From a virus: a stretch of 38,521 nt of DNA. Position numbers and translations under genes: made by a program. Positions 1-6,084 of the stretch are shown piece by piece (position 1 is the stretch's first letter; each line of letters opens with the position of its first letter). The DNA is taken from positions 1-38,521 of the IMG/VR virus record IMGVR_UViG_3300018411_000009; one strand, 5' to 3'. The notes beneath the pieces are model-generated. The model did no database searches and was not told the DNA's origin. It saw nothing but the letters and a program-made list of their open reading frames with translations.

Positions 1-112
1 AAGCGCACCGGTAAAGCCTTCTTGCATGAAGCCTGCCCGGCGTCCTGTTACCTGGCCGTTGATACTGGTACCAAACATTCGGTGCATATTGTCGTTCTGG
101 TCATGGTACTTC
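1..112. repeat. Terminal direct repeat, copy 1 (circular overlap)
   Basis: These 112 bases are identical to 38410-38521. They lie inside the coding sequence of the large terminase, and joining the ends at this overlap restores one open frame of 540 codons. The overlap therefore most likely comes from a circular map opened at an arbitrary point, as expected for a circularly permuted headful-packaged phage. It is probably not a true terminal repeat of the virion DNA, since a physical end would not normally lie in the middle of terL. Confidence 0.95.
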
Positions 113-579
113 CAGTCACTCTTGCCCTTGGTGTCCTTGCTTTGCCTCATAGGCCACAGTGATTGAAATTCCTCACTGTCGATAATCTCTTTCACCCTGG
201 CGCTATTCTCTGTTACCAGGTCATCAGAATAGCTAAGCGGTAGCCACCTGGTTGAGCGACCTTCCTTGATACACTGGATGATGCACCACACAGGCCAGTG
301 TATTGACCATATCTCTGTCTTGGTTGAGCCTGGCGCCACATTCACAATGCCGCGCTTAATCTTCCCTTGGTAAACCTGCTCAGCAAGCTGGCACTCATAA
401 GTGTGGTGCCAGTTCTTCCTGAAGTATTGGCCCTGCAATAGCTGAAACCAGATACGCATAAAAGCCTCAAAAGAGGCTTCACTCATCACCTTAACGGCTA
501 TCTTCTCCGCGTCCGTCATATCCTCCCACTTCAATAAGCGGATAGGCTGCCCGTTCGGTAGGTGCTCAAGATCACTCAT
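1..579 (-). CDS. terL: Large terminase subunit, N-terminal part (gene continues at 38409)
   Basis: This is the ATPase half of the motor that packages DNA into the prohead. The ATG at 579 gives a protein beginning MSDLEHLPNGQP, and the frame stays open to base 1. It continues from 38409 down to 37366, for a total of 540 residues. A Walker A-like loop APGSTKT lies at residues 82-88. The Walker B strand (LILDD, about 193-197) falls right at the join. The start overlaps the stop of the small terminase gene by four bases (ATGA), so the two subunits are probably translationally coupled. The terS-terL-portal order and P22-like neighbours suggest headful packaging. The split here is only a result of where the circle was opened; the gene itself looks intact. 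Confidence 0.93.
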   Translation of the reverse strand, partial: MSDLEHLPNGQPIRLLKWEDMTDAEKIAVKVMSEASFEAFMRIWFQLLQGQYFRKNWHHTYECQLAEQVYQGKIKRGIVNVAPGSTKTEIWSIHWPVWCIIQCIKEGRSTRWLPLSYSDDLVTENSARVKEIIDSEEFQSLWPMRQSKDTKGKSDWKYHDQNDNMHRMFGTSINGQVTGRRAGFMQEGFTGAL

Positions 580-1199
580 AGGCGCTCAAGTACCTTGTTG
601 ATAGCCTCTGCAATGTCAGGTGACTTCACATCAGCCTGTATCTGCAATGGCTTACCATCCTTGCCGGTTACTTCATGCTTACTTGGCGCGTTCCATCCTT
701 CCAGGTCTGCAATCTGCTTGATGGCGCTATGCGGATCATGCAATTCAAGCTTTGGCCCAAACTTGGTGGCTGTAACAGACTTGATTGCCGCTGCCGCTTC
801 AGGCGTGAGCTCATCACTGTTCTTGATTCGCCACACTGTTTGCTTTACCGGGTTGCCATCTTCATCTTCACCAACAACCTGCTCAGCAAATTCAGCAATA
901 TCTGTCATCGTGACGCGTGCTGCACGCGTGAGCCTTTCGAGCGCCTCCTGTCTTGTCATTACTGCATCACTGGCGGCCGCATTCATTAGTGACTCATAAA
1001 ACTTCTTCACCTTAGCGTCAGTTAGCATACGACTAACTATTGCATCAGCTGATTTCTCGCTCTTTGTCTTGCCACCAGCTGCGTAATACGCCTCACGCTG
1101 GCTCATCTTCCCTGTAGCCAGGTTGATAACAGTCTTACGCTGAAGCGGTGTCAGCTTACTGCCAAGCTCAAGCTGTTCTTCTGTCAGCGTTACACTCAT
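576..1199 (-). CDS. terS: Small terminase subunit
   Basis: This is the DNA-recognition subunit that selects phage DNA for packaging and hands it to TerL. The 207-residue product has the N-terminal helix-turn-helix layout of the Terminase_2 small-subunit family: a segment LTPLQRKTVINLATGK followed by an AYYAAGGK-type stretch at about residues 17-45. A helical oligomerisation region follows, and then a C-terminal part that ends in residues for TerL contact. The start has an AGGA-type Shine-Dalgarno site close upstream. The gene sits between the holin (4 bp away) and terL (4-bp overlap). In P22 the pac site lies inside this gene. Here the gene carries a pair of ACGCGT hexamers at 913-929, whose role is unknown. 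Confidence 0.88.
   Translation of the reverse strand: MSVTLTEEQLELGSKLTPLQRKTVINLATGKMSQREAYYAAGGKTKSEKSADAIVSRMLTDAKVKKFYESLMNAAASDAVMTRQEALERLTRAARVTMTDIAEFAEQVVGEDEDGNPVKQTVWRIKNSDELTPEAAAAIKSVTATKFGPKLELHDPHSAIKQIADLEGWNAPSKHEVTGKDGKPLQIQADVKSPDIAEAINKVLERL
913..929. repeat. ACGCGT pair at 11-bp spacing, inside terS
   Basis: ACGCGT occurs at 913-918 and 924-929 with GCTGC between, giving a palindrome ACGCGTG-CTG-CACGCGT. The spacing of 11 is not a multiple of three, so the two copies are read in different codon frames and cannot reflect a repeated peptide. It is one of six exact pairs of this kind in the genome. Confidence 0.8.
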
Positions 1200-1202
1200 G
1201 TC

Positions 1203-1598
1203 CTAGTCCTTCTTTGTCGGATATTCCTCATCATCCTTACCGGTACTGAATGGCGCTTGGCCGTTCTCTGGCTTCCAGTACAAACGATGTTGGAACCACT
1301 TTTCCATAATGAAGATTGCCCGGCCTCCCATGTGGCCGCTAATCCCGGTTAATGCTGCTGTCATGTAGAAGCTCATACCCATTTCAGCGCAAAGATACGC
1401 GGTAATGAGTCCAGCAAAGCCACTTATGGCCCACTCGCCAACAAGCTCAACCAGGGAAAATGGCGTTTTGGTTTTTCTGACTCGGTTAATGTAAGACACG
1501 GTGCCACCCCATATCGCAAGGAATATGAACCACAGGTACCCAAGGCCAGCATCAACCAGCATTTTGATAATGTTAGAACCGCCTTGACCGTCAGGCAT
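1203..1598 (-). CDS. Holin, LydA / holin superfamily III type
   Basis: This is a 131-residue membrane protein that probably forms the lysis hole or acts as a lysis-timing partner. Hydrophobic segments are visible at about residues 15-35 (LGYLWFIFLAIWGG), 53-70 and 75-90. Between the first two comes a short basic loop, YINRVRKTKTPFS. That is the pattern of the LydA-like Phage_holin_3 family (P1 LydA and relatives). The C-terminal tail is charged. The start overlaps the upstream nuclease gene by 8 bp and follows a GGGGGCGG stretch. It is the second holin-like gene in this lysis cassette. It could be an antiholin rather than the main holin; the sequence alone does not decide. Confidence 0.78.
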   Translation of the reverse strand: MPDGQGGSNIIKMLVDAGLGYLWFIFLAIWGGTVSYINRVRKTKTPFSLVELVGEWAISGFAGLITAYLCAEMGMSFYMTAALTGISGHMGGRAIFIMEKWFQHRLYWKPENGQAPFSTGKDDEEYPTKKD

Positions 1599-1935
1599 AC
1601 GCTACCGCCCCCATATTCCAGTTAGTTTTGACCTGGGCCGCCACCTTTCTGATCTCATTTACCAGGTTGATAGCCTGGTCAACGGTTTCAATCACAGTGA
1701 TAGCCCCCTTAAACCCTCCATGGAACTTCACTTGCGCCGGTGTCAGCTTGCGCTTGCTCGGAACTTTGTTCCCATCCTTCACTTCTACCAATACGGTAAT
1801 GCCACCATAGCCAACAACCAGATCGGTCATGCCATCATGGGCGCTGCTTGTGATCTCCACACTAACACCCATACCCCTCATAACTTCAACTAGCTCCTGC
1901 TGGTTCGCGTCAGTCTTTGCTGCTCTGCGTGCCAT
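1591..1935 (-). CDS. Small PD-(D/E)XK (VRR-NUC-like) nuclease
   Basis: This 114-residue protein has the core of the restriction-endonuclease fold. A DGMTDLVVG segment carries Asp at about 38, and a strand with EVK (Glu51, Lys53) follows. A helix with TPAQVKFH comes after. This matches the D...ExK...Q layout of the VRR-NUC / phage resolvase-like nucleases. It probably cuts branched or single-stranded DNA, perhaps resolving packaging or recombination intermediates. It sits between the two holin genes, starting directly after the stop of the first one and overlapping the second by 8 bp. That location near the terminase genes would suit a packaging-associated job, but this is an inference from context. 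Confidence 0.72.
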   Translation of the reverse strand: MARRAAKTDANQQELVEVMRGMGVSVEITSSAHDGMTDLVVGYGGITVLVEVKDGNKVPSKRKLTPAQVKFHGGFKGAITVIETVDQAINLVNEIRKVAAQVKTNWNMGAVAYA

Positions 1936-2355
1936 TTATTGTTCCCTTGCCTTACCCTTCAGCTTTTCGTATGTGCGCAAGCCTCCCATACCAAGCATGG
2001 CGAGGATGAGCTCGAAAAGGTTATCTGTTGGGATTGTTGGCACCGTTGCTACAGCGCCAGTGGTGGATATGATGAATGTTGCTACCGGGTACCCGACAAA
2101 CTGCCAGAATACGCCTATACCGCAAGTCCATCCAATGAATGGGCGCCAGCCTGCTACAAATAAAGACTTATGCGCCGCTTCCTGCTTGTTAATGTCGGCC
2201 TGGGCCTTATTGAGCTCAACCATTGCATTAAGCTCTGCCAGTTCGCCATTCTGTTGCAACTCAATAAGCTTGAGTTTTGCTTTTTCGGCTGCTTCCTTAT
2301 CCGGTATCAGCTTATCAATGATACTTGTCACTGGACCTATCAATAAATCAAGCAT
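1936..2355 (-). CDS. Holin, GTA/3TM family
   Basis: This 139-residue protein has an N-terminal amphipathic stretch (MLDLLIGPVTSIIDKLIPD), a charged helical coil, then the motif AHKSLFVAGWRPFIGW. Hydrophobic segments follow at about residues 78-105 and 115-135. This is the layout of the GTA_holin_3TM family (PF11351), often found beside M15-type endolysins. I chose the ATG at 2355 because a GGAGG site lies 7 bases upstream; the frame is open further upstream but only as overlap with the endolysin gene. The start overlaps the endolysin stop by 8 bp, which implies coupled translation. It is probably the main lysis holin, letting the signal-less endolysin reach the periplasm. Confidence 0.82.
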   Translation of the reverse strand: MLDLLIGPVTSIIDKLIPDKEAAEKAKLKLIELQQNGELAELNAMVELNKAQADINKQEAAHKSLFVAGWRPFIGWTCGIGVFWQFVGYPVATFIISTTGAVATVPTIPTDNLFELILAMLGMGGLRTYEKLKGKAREQ

Positions 2356-2776
2356 TGATAACCTCCATGTGCGGATAGTCCCAACCATGGAAAGAGCGGC
2401 CTTTGTTTCCAAACGTGCCGCCCCATCGTAGTGAAATTGTGATCTTGCCTTGCGCTTTTAATCGCTCAGCTGTTGAAAGGATTGTTGCGGCCACCATTGC
2501 CAGGTGAACCTTATCCCAACTTGCCGAACCATTAAGGTAGGCGTAGAAGTCCAGTGCATTACCAGACTGGTGATTGCTTAGCTTGTTGTAACCATCGGCC
2601 TTGCTCTTGTTATCCAGGAATAGCGAGTGCTGTTCTTCCGCACTCCTTAAACCGCCATACTCAGGTATACCAAAGTCGATAGGTGATACAGCTAAAGCTT
2701 CGTGAAACACCAAAACAAGCTCAGGATGAACGCCGGCCATCCTGCTCTTGCTTCTTTCACTAAATTTGAACGCCAT
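2348..2776 (-). CDS. Endolysin, M15-family L-alanyl-D-glutamate peptidase type
   Basis: This is a 142-residue zinc peptidase expected to cut the peptide stems of peptidoglycan. The zinc site is clear: SNHQSGNALD gives His69 and Asp76, and WDYPHMEV gives His136, with Asp133 as the likely catalytic residue. This pattern is typical of the VanY/T5-endolysin group (Peptidase_M15_4). There is no signal peptide, so export should depend on the downstream holin. The ATG at 2776 is preferred: it follows GGGGTG and gives the usual length, whereas the longer frame needs a TTG start. The gene is the first of the lysis-terminase group and lies directly downstream of the probable promoter at 2811-2838. Confidence 0.9.
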   Translation of the reverse strand: MAFKFSERSKSRMAGVHPELVLVFHEALAVSPIDFGIPEYGGLRSAEEQHSLFLDNKSKADGYNKLSNHQSGNALDFYAYLNGSASWDKVHLAMVAATILSTAERLKAQGKITISLRWGGTFGNKGRSFHGWDYPHMEVINA

Positions 2777-2810
2777 AGAACACCCCGTTTTTATTGTCAA
2801 TACAGGGTTG

Positions 2811-2838
2811 ATTATAAACCAATGTCAATATAAGTCAG
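2811..2838 (-). promoter_or_regulatory. Probable leftward promoter for the lysis and late genes
   Basis: Read leftward, a perfect TATAAT lies at 2811-2816. A CTGACT hexamer (four of six matches to TTGACA) lies 16 bases upstream at 2833-2838. Two perfect TTGACA hexamers also lie in this gap, at 2796-2801 and 2823-2828 on the minus strand, so the exact start is uncertain. This 182-bp gap between SSB and endolysin is the longest non-coding stretch on the leftward side. It marks the step from DNA-metabolism to lysis and packaging genes, so a separate promoter is expected here. Confidence 0.5.
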
Positions 2839-2889
2839 CCTCTTTATAATCGGTTTCGCTGGCGGTCTATTTTCACAGCTAACAAGTTA

Positions 2890-2928
2890 ACGCGTGCCTC
2901 ACGCGTGAAGCACGCAACAATAACGCGA
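2890..2928. repeat. Four-unit 11-bp repeat array (ACGCGT / ACGCNN)
   Basis: Four hexamers lie exactly 11 bp apart: ACGCGT at 2890, ACGCGT at 2901, ACGCAA at 2912 and ACGCGA at 2923. The five-base spacers differ (GCCTC, GAAGC, CAATA). The array is in the non-coding gap between SSB and the endolysin, about 50-90 bp upstream of the probable lysis promoter. The 11-bp step puts each unit on the same face of the helix. It resembles an iteron or a tandem operator; the binding protein is not known. Confidence 0.8.
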
Positions 2929-2958
2929 CTATCTTTAATGACCGGCCACGCAACGGTC

Positions 2959-3459
2959 TTAATCAAAAGGGATGTCATCATCAAAGTCCATTGGCGGCTC
3001 ATTGTACTGAGGCGGCGCACTATGCCTTTGGCTTGTTCCCTGTTTGGCCTGGGCATAACCTCCACTTTGCTGCCCCTGGTACTGCCCGGTATTACCGGAT
3101 TGTTGCCCTTGTGGTTTACCATCAAGCATCTGGAACTCACCACCGGGGCCAACAACAATCTCAGTGGTGTACTGATCTTGACCTTGCTGGTTCTGCCACT
3201 TGCGCGTGCGCAACTTGCCTTCAATGTAAAGCTTTGAGCCTTTGCGCGTGTACTCGCCGGCAACCTCTGCCAACTTCCCGTACAACACAACACGGTGCCA
3301 CTCGGTTTTTTCTACCGGCTGCCCTGTCTGCTTGTCTTTGTACTGCTCACTGGTGGCAATGCTTAGATTTGCCACGGCGGTACCGTTAGGCATATACCTA
3401 ACTTCCGGGTCCTGGCCTAAGTTGCCGACAATGATTACCTTGTTAATTCCGCGTGCCAT
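2959..3459 (-). CDS. ssb: Single-stranded DNA-binding protein
   Basis: This 166-residue protein coats single-stranded DNA during replication and recombination. The N-terminal OB fold (about residues 1-110) is easy to recognise: [18 protein letters not shown] at the start, then [17 protein letters not shown] and [14 protein letters not shown] glutamine/glycine/proline-rich linker follows, and then an acidic tail. The tail reads DFDDDIPFD: it matches the protein-docking tail of host SSBs but has one extra Asp after the final Phe. A GAGGTG Shine-Dalgarno precedes the ATG. It closes the left early/middle operon and works with the Rad52-like protein and exonuclease upstream. Confidence 0.95.
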   Translation of the reverse strand: MARGINKVIIVGNLGQDPEVRYMPNGTAVANLSIATSEQYKDKQTGQPVEKTEWHRVVLYGKLAEVAGEYTRKGSKLYIEGKLRTRKWQNQQGQDQYTTEIVVGPGGEFQMLDGKPQGQQSGNTGQYQGQQSGGYAQAKQGTSQRHSAPPQYNEPPMDFDDDIPFD

Positions 3460-3467
3460 ATTTCACC

Positions 3468-3863
3468 TCACGATAGGGCGTGAACTATAGACCTGAAAAT
3501 ATAATCTTTGGCCTGTTGTTCTTTTGGAAGCTGATCGAATGGAACCATGCAAGGATGGGTTTTTGCTTCAGGATCTTTAACATCACCATAAATCCAACCA
3601 TCAGCCTCTTTCTCGGCCATCCAGCTGTTGTGTGAGGCTTCAGGCCCTGCGCCTTTATTGACGATATGAAAAGCCACCCCGTTTATAGCGCTTTTCACTT
3701 GCCAGTCTGGCGCATCTTCCCATGATGGCTGCGAGTCATCACCCATTGCCTGGCAGTACGCTCTGTTTGCCTCATGGCATGTTTTGGCAATAAGTATTAG
3801 CTTTTGTTCTTCAACTCGCTTTGCTCTTTGCCGATCGGTTAAGTTACTTGAGAATTTACCCAT
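3468..3863 (-). CDS. RyR-domain protein
   Basis: This 131-residue protein has a helical N-terminal half (MGKFSSNLTDRQRAKRVEEQ onwards) and a C-terminal RyR domain. The domain is visible as ASHNSWMAEKEADGWIYGD, then DPEAKTHPCMVPFDQLP and EQQAKDYIFRSIV, at about residues 78-127. RyR domains occur as ligand-sensing modules in phage and defence proteins; the ligand here is unknown. The ATG at 3863 is chosen because GGAG lies 8 bases upstream and the start overlaps the stop of the coiled-coil gene by 8 bp. The next gene is ssb. A nucleotide-sensing role is only a suggestion from the family. Confidence 0.8.
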   Translation of the reverse strand: MGKFSSNLTDRQRAKRVEEQKLILIAKTCHEANRAYCQAMGDDSQPSWEDAPDWQVKSAINGVAFHIVNKGAGPEASHNSWMAEKEADGWIYGDVKDPEAKTHPCMVPFDQLPKEQQAKDYIFRSIVHALS

Positions 3864-4143
3864 TAGCTTTCTCCAAAGTTTGCCAAGCTTCATCTTCAGC
3901 GCTGATAACACCATGCTGGCGGTCAACGCATTCACCCCTGGCTTGTTCAATTACCTGGTCAAACGCCTTTATCAACTCTTGCGCCTGCCCGTTTATTTCG
4001 CCGTTCATGTGCTTCTCGTACTTCTGAGCCAGTGATCCATATTCACGGCGCGACACATCAAGCAATTCCACCAGCAATTCAATGTTGGCTTGCTGCATCC
4101 GTATTAACTCGTTGGCTTTGTGAAGGTCTTTGATTTCTTCCAC
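3856..4143 (-). CDS. Small coiled-coil protein, GTG start
   Basis: This is a predicted 95-residue, almost wholly helical protein (EEIKDLHKANELIRMQQANIELLVELLDVSRREY...), rich in Glu, Leu and Gln with heptad-like spacing. No known family was recognised. The start is set at GTG 4143 because a perfect AAGGAGG lies five bases upstream. ATG codons further upstream (such as 4218) have no Shine-Dalgarno and fall within the terminator region. It overlaps the RyR-domain gene by 8 bp, so the two products may act together. It lies just after a strong terminator, so it may be read from its own promoter or by readthrough. Confidence 0.62.
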   Translation of the reverse strand: MEEIKDLHKANELIRMQQANIELLVELLDVSRREYGSLAQKYEKHMNGEINGQAQELIKAFDQVIEQARGECVDRQHGVISAEDEAWQTLEKANG

Positions 4144-4148
4144 TGTTA

Positions 4149-4155
4149 CCTCCTT
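4149..4155 (-). promoter_or_regulatory. Shine-Dalgarno site that fixes a GTG start
   Basis: AAGGAGG on the minus strand, five bases before the GTG at 4143. It is a near-perfect match to the anti-Shine-Dalgarno sequence and decides the start of the small coiled-coil gene. Confidence 0.8.
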
Positions 4156-4170
4156 TCCAGCTGCTGCGTA

Positions 4171-4187
4171 TGCCACTTTAAATGGCA
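4171..4187. promoter_or_regulatory. Palindrome, possible operator
   Basis: TGCCACTTTAAATGGCA is a 17-base palindrome with one mismatched pair. It lies between the terminator at 4222-4246 and the GTG-start gene at 4143. The position suits an operator controlling whatever transcription enters the RyR/ssb genes, but no convincing promoter pair was found beside it. Confidence 0.3.
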
Positions 4188-4219
4188 CCCCCAACTGAAG
4201 CATTGTCATTATTGGCATG

Positions 4220-4246
4220 AAACAAAAGCCCGGCACTTGGCCGGGC
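4220..4246 (-). terminator. Rho-independent terminator after the DUF2303 gene
   Basis: Read leftward: GCCCGGC, a five-base loop CAAGT, GCCGGGC, then TTTTGTTT. The seven-pair GC stem and T-rich tail make this a classic intrinsic terminator. It lies 9 bases past the stop codon at 4255. Leftward transcription must pass it, by leakage or antitermination, or restart, to reach the coiled-coil, RyR and ssb genes. Confidence 0.85.
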
Positions 4247-4254
4247 CTCCCCTG

Positions 4255-5076
4255 TTAAGCGCTGAACTTACCTAAGTAAGTGATCAGCTCATAATCTTCA
4301 AAGCTGTCGTTCAACAACTCCATGAACTCTTGGCCCATTTCTTCCTGAACTGCTTCAAGGCGTTTAATTCGAGCCACCAGCGCCGGCGCTTCACCGCCAG
4401 TCAGCACAGATAGACGCAATTCAAAACTTCGTCCTGCCAAGCCGTTGTAAGGTATACAGGTGAAGCGGAACCCTGAAGGCATACCGTGATCGCTGCGCGC
4501 TTCAACATTTTCCAGGGCGCTACGGCTTGCCTTGAAGTCCTGAACTTCGTGATCTTCCTTACGGCTTGATTCGATAGTCAGGCGGCGCACTGCGCTGATT
4601 GCCTTGGTTAATGCAATAGCATCACCTTCAGCATTGTATGCCTGGATATGATCACCCCAATCTTCCAAGAACTCTGCCAGCGTCTTTTGGCTCATCTTGC
4701 TGCCATCAACACCAAGCACAGCGCGATACTCCGCTGTTTTCTGAAGCTGAAGCTTGGCGGTGTAGTCTGCATGGCCTGGCTGTTCTTCTGTGCCAAGGTT
4801 GAACACTGTCACCGCATTCATAGCTTCAGGGTCAACGAAGCACGCGGCACCAGTGCGGTCATGGTCAGTACAGTAGCGCACAAAATCTTCAGGGCTGATT
4901 GTGCTCATATTGCCACGATATCGAACGCGGCCAGCCAGGTAGCGCTCAAGGTTCTGAATGTCGAACTTTTCAGGCGTCACAACTACTGGCGTTTGAAGGT
5001 TAACTTTATCCAATGCAGCCTGTACTGCCTCTGCTGTTTGGGCCTGTTGGATCTGTTCGATTGCTGATTTATCCAT
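4255..5076 (-). CDS. DUF2303 (YfdQ-like) protein
   Basis: This 273-residue protein matches the DUF2303 / YfdQ family of phage and prophage early genes. The central part has the family feature of a HADYTAKLQLQKTAEYRA segment (about 100-118). A helical region KTLAEFLEDWGDHI follows, and then a C-terminal stretch GMPSGFRFTCIPYNG and SFELRLSVLTGG. The biochemical role is unknown; members usually sit in early operons near recombination genes, as here. The ATG at 5076 has only a weak AAAGGTA site 11 bases upstream. It is followed closely by a strong terminator, so it is the last gene of the first transcription segment of the left operon. Confidence 0.8.
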   Translation of the reverse strand: MDKSAIEQIQQAQTAEAVQAALDKVNLQTPVVVTPEKFDIQNLERYLAGRVRYRGNMSTISPEDFVRYCTDHDRTGAACFVDPEAMNAVTVFNLGTEEQPGHADYTAKLQLQKTAEYRAVLGVDGSKMSQKTLAEFLEDWGDHIQAYNAEGDAIALTKAISAVRRLTIESSRKEDHEVQDFKASRSALENVEARSDHGMPSGFRFTCIPYNGLAGRSFELRLSVLTGGEAPALVARIKRLEAVQEEMGQEFMELLNDSFEDYELITYLGKFSA

Positions 5077-5111
5077 AATATTTTTTACCTTTAAGTAAGA
5101 TTTTTTACATA

Positions 5112-5128
5112 GGGCGCACCAGGCGCCC
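5112..5128. other. Intercistronic GC hairpin
   Basis: GGGCGC-ACCAG-GCGCCC lies between the small hypothetical gene (stop at 5134) and the DUF2303 gene (start at 5076). There is no T tract on the leftward transcript, so it may be an RNA stability or processing element rather than a terminator. Confidence 0.5.
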
Positions 5129-5133
5129 GGCTA

Positions 5134-5502
5134 TTAGTTGACTTTCTTGGTGTTCGGGAAAGCGCTCACTTTGTCTGAAGGTTCGCCTTTCTTATCGAAC
5201 ATTTGCCCCTGATTCTCAGGGAAGAACGAAAGCGCACCACGGGTGCCAACGTGCATTGGCGTGCTGGTGGAGTTGTCCTCACTGATTGAACCTTTTGAAG
5301 TTGGGCGCTTGTACTTCAGTACATGGTCAATCTGTACCTGGTGACTACTACCGATCTGCTTAATATCAAGCGTGATACTGACAGTGCCCTTTTTGCCATG
5401 GTCAATCACTGACGCGGCAACATCACTAAGGATTGCTGAAAGCTTTTCCTCGAATACGCCGCCATCAAGGTCGGCAATAAATTGGTCTACTTTGGTGCTC
5501 AT
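5134..5502 (-). CDS. Conserved hypothetical phage protein
   Basis: This is a 122-residue protein of unknown function. The N-terminal half is a helical segment (VDQFIADLDGGVFEEKLSAILSD), then alternating strands with GTVSITLDIKQIG and VQIDHVLKYKRP. The C-terminal half is a loose, polar tail containing a FFPENQGQMFDK segment. Proteins of this shape are common directly upstream of DUF2303 genes in phages, and that is the arrangement here. The start overlaps the upstream gene stop by four bases (ATGA). It may work with the DUF2303 product, but that is inferred only from the shared position. Confidence 0.6.
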   Translation of the reverse strand: MSTKVDQFIADLDGGVFEEKLSAILSDVAASVIDHGKKGTVSITLDIKQIGSSHQVQIDHVLKYKRPTSKGSISEDNSTSTPMHVGTRGALSFFPENQGQMFDKKGEPSDKVSAFPNTKKVN

Positions 5503-5906
5503 AGGTCCACCCCATAAATGATTGATTCAAGCTCCTGTGACGCTTTAAGGCTTATGCCATGCTTGTCACACCATTCCGCAAGGTTATCCAGCGTTTGCAG
5601 CTGGCACTTCAAGCGGTACCCTTCAAGGCGCCATAACTCTTTGCGCGCCGATTCTTCAGCATTCTGCTTGGCTATTTTCATTCCAAGCTCTGCGTCAAAG
5701 TTTTCAGGACTGGCACACGCGCTTATCTCGGTCGCCACACTAAAGCCATTGCTCAAGAATGCCGTTGCCACTGTTGTAGTAGTGCCAGGCACCACATAAC
5801 AATGGACGTTAAGATCAGCAACCAGGCTATCAATGCGAGCCGGCGTAATTCGCGGCGCTGTCAAACCCTTGTCCTGGATCTCTTTTTCTACTGCGTTATC
5901 ATCCAC
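5499..5906 (-). CDS. Phage gp49/gp66-family protein (N4 gp49 / Sf6 gp66), GTG start
   Basis: This 135-residue protein carries the signature of the Phage_gp49_66 family. It has a basic [12 protein letters not shown] segment near the N-terminus, then [19 protein letters not shown] and a C-terminal [10 protein letters not shown], all in the family order. The function is unknown. The frame is open up to 6008, but the upstream part only mirrors csrA in another frame. The GTG at 5906 follows AGGAG by seven bases and overlaps the csrA stop by 8 bp, which makes it the natural start. It is part of the tightly packed left early operon. Confidence 0.75.
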   Translation of the reverse strand: MDDNAVEKEIQDKGLTAPRITPARIDSLVADLNVHCYVVPGTTTTVATAFLSNGFSVATEISACASPENFDAELGMKIAKQNAEESARKELWRLEGYRLKCQLQTLDNLAEWCDKHGISLKASQELESIIYGVDL

Positions 5907-6084
5907 GGTTTTTCTCCTGTTGGATTCTGTCGTAAATTTCCTCGCGGTGTACTTCAACCTCACGCGGGGCGTTAACTCCCAGCTTAACCTGGGAACCATT
6001 GACGCCAAGCGGGACTATCTCAATCACTTCTCGCCCGGTGTCGATGATTAATTTCTCACTAATACGGCGCGTTAGTATCAGCAT
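5899..6084 (-). CDS. csrA: CsrA, carbon storage regulator homologue
   Basis: This is a 61-residue RNA-binding post-transcriptional regulator, the same length as the Escherichia coli protein. The first strand (MLILTRR) and the final strand/helix ([17 protein letters not shown]) are nearly identical to bacterial CsrA. They keep Leu4, Arg6 and the RNA-contacting Arg in VHRE (here residue 47). The fold should therefore be intact and able to bind GGA in hairpin loops or over Shine-Dalgarno sites. A GGAAG site precedes the ATG, which lies inside the end of the exonuclease gene. The gene is well integrated in the operon, with overlaps on both sides. It may reprogramme host metabolism or time phage translation. 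Confidence 0.93.
   Translation of the reverse strand: MLILTRRISEKLIIDTGREVIEIVPLGVNGSQVKLGVNAPREVEVHREEIYDRIQQEKNRG
5914..5918 (-). promoter_or_regulatory. Shine-Dalgarno site that fixes a GTG start
   Basis: AGGAG on the minus strand, seven bases before the GTG at 5906 and inside the end of csrA. The longer sequence context reads CAACAGGAGAAA, which also resembles a CsrA binding core. Confidence 0.65.

Noticed and set aside
1-112. True direct terminal repeat of the virion DNA, as in T7-like phages
   Set aside because: It lies inside terL and joining restores the gene; the P22-like modules imply headful packaging with permuted ends.
5907-6008. Longer N-terminus for the gp49/gp66-family protein
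   Set aside because: That stretch is csrA in another frame, while the GTG at 5906 has a proper ribosome site.
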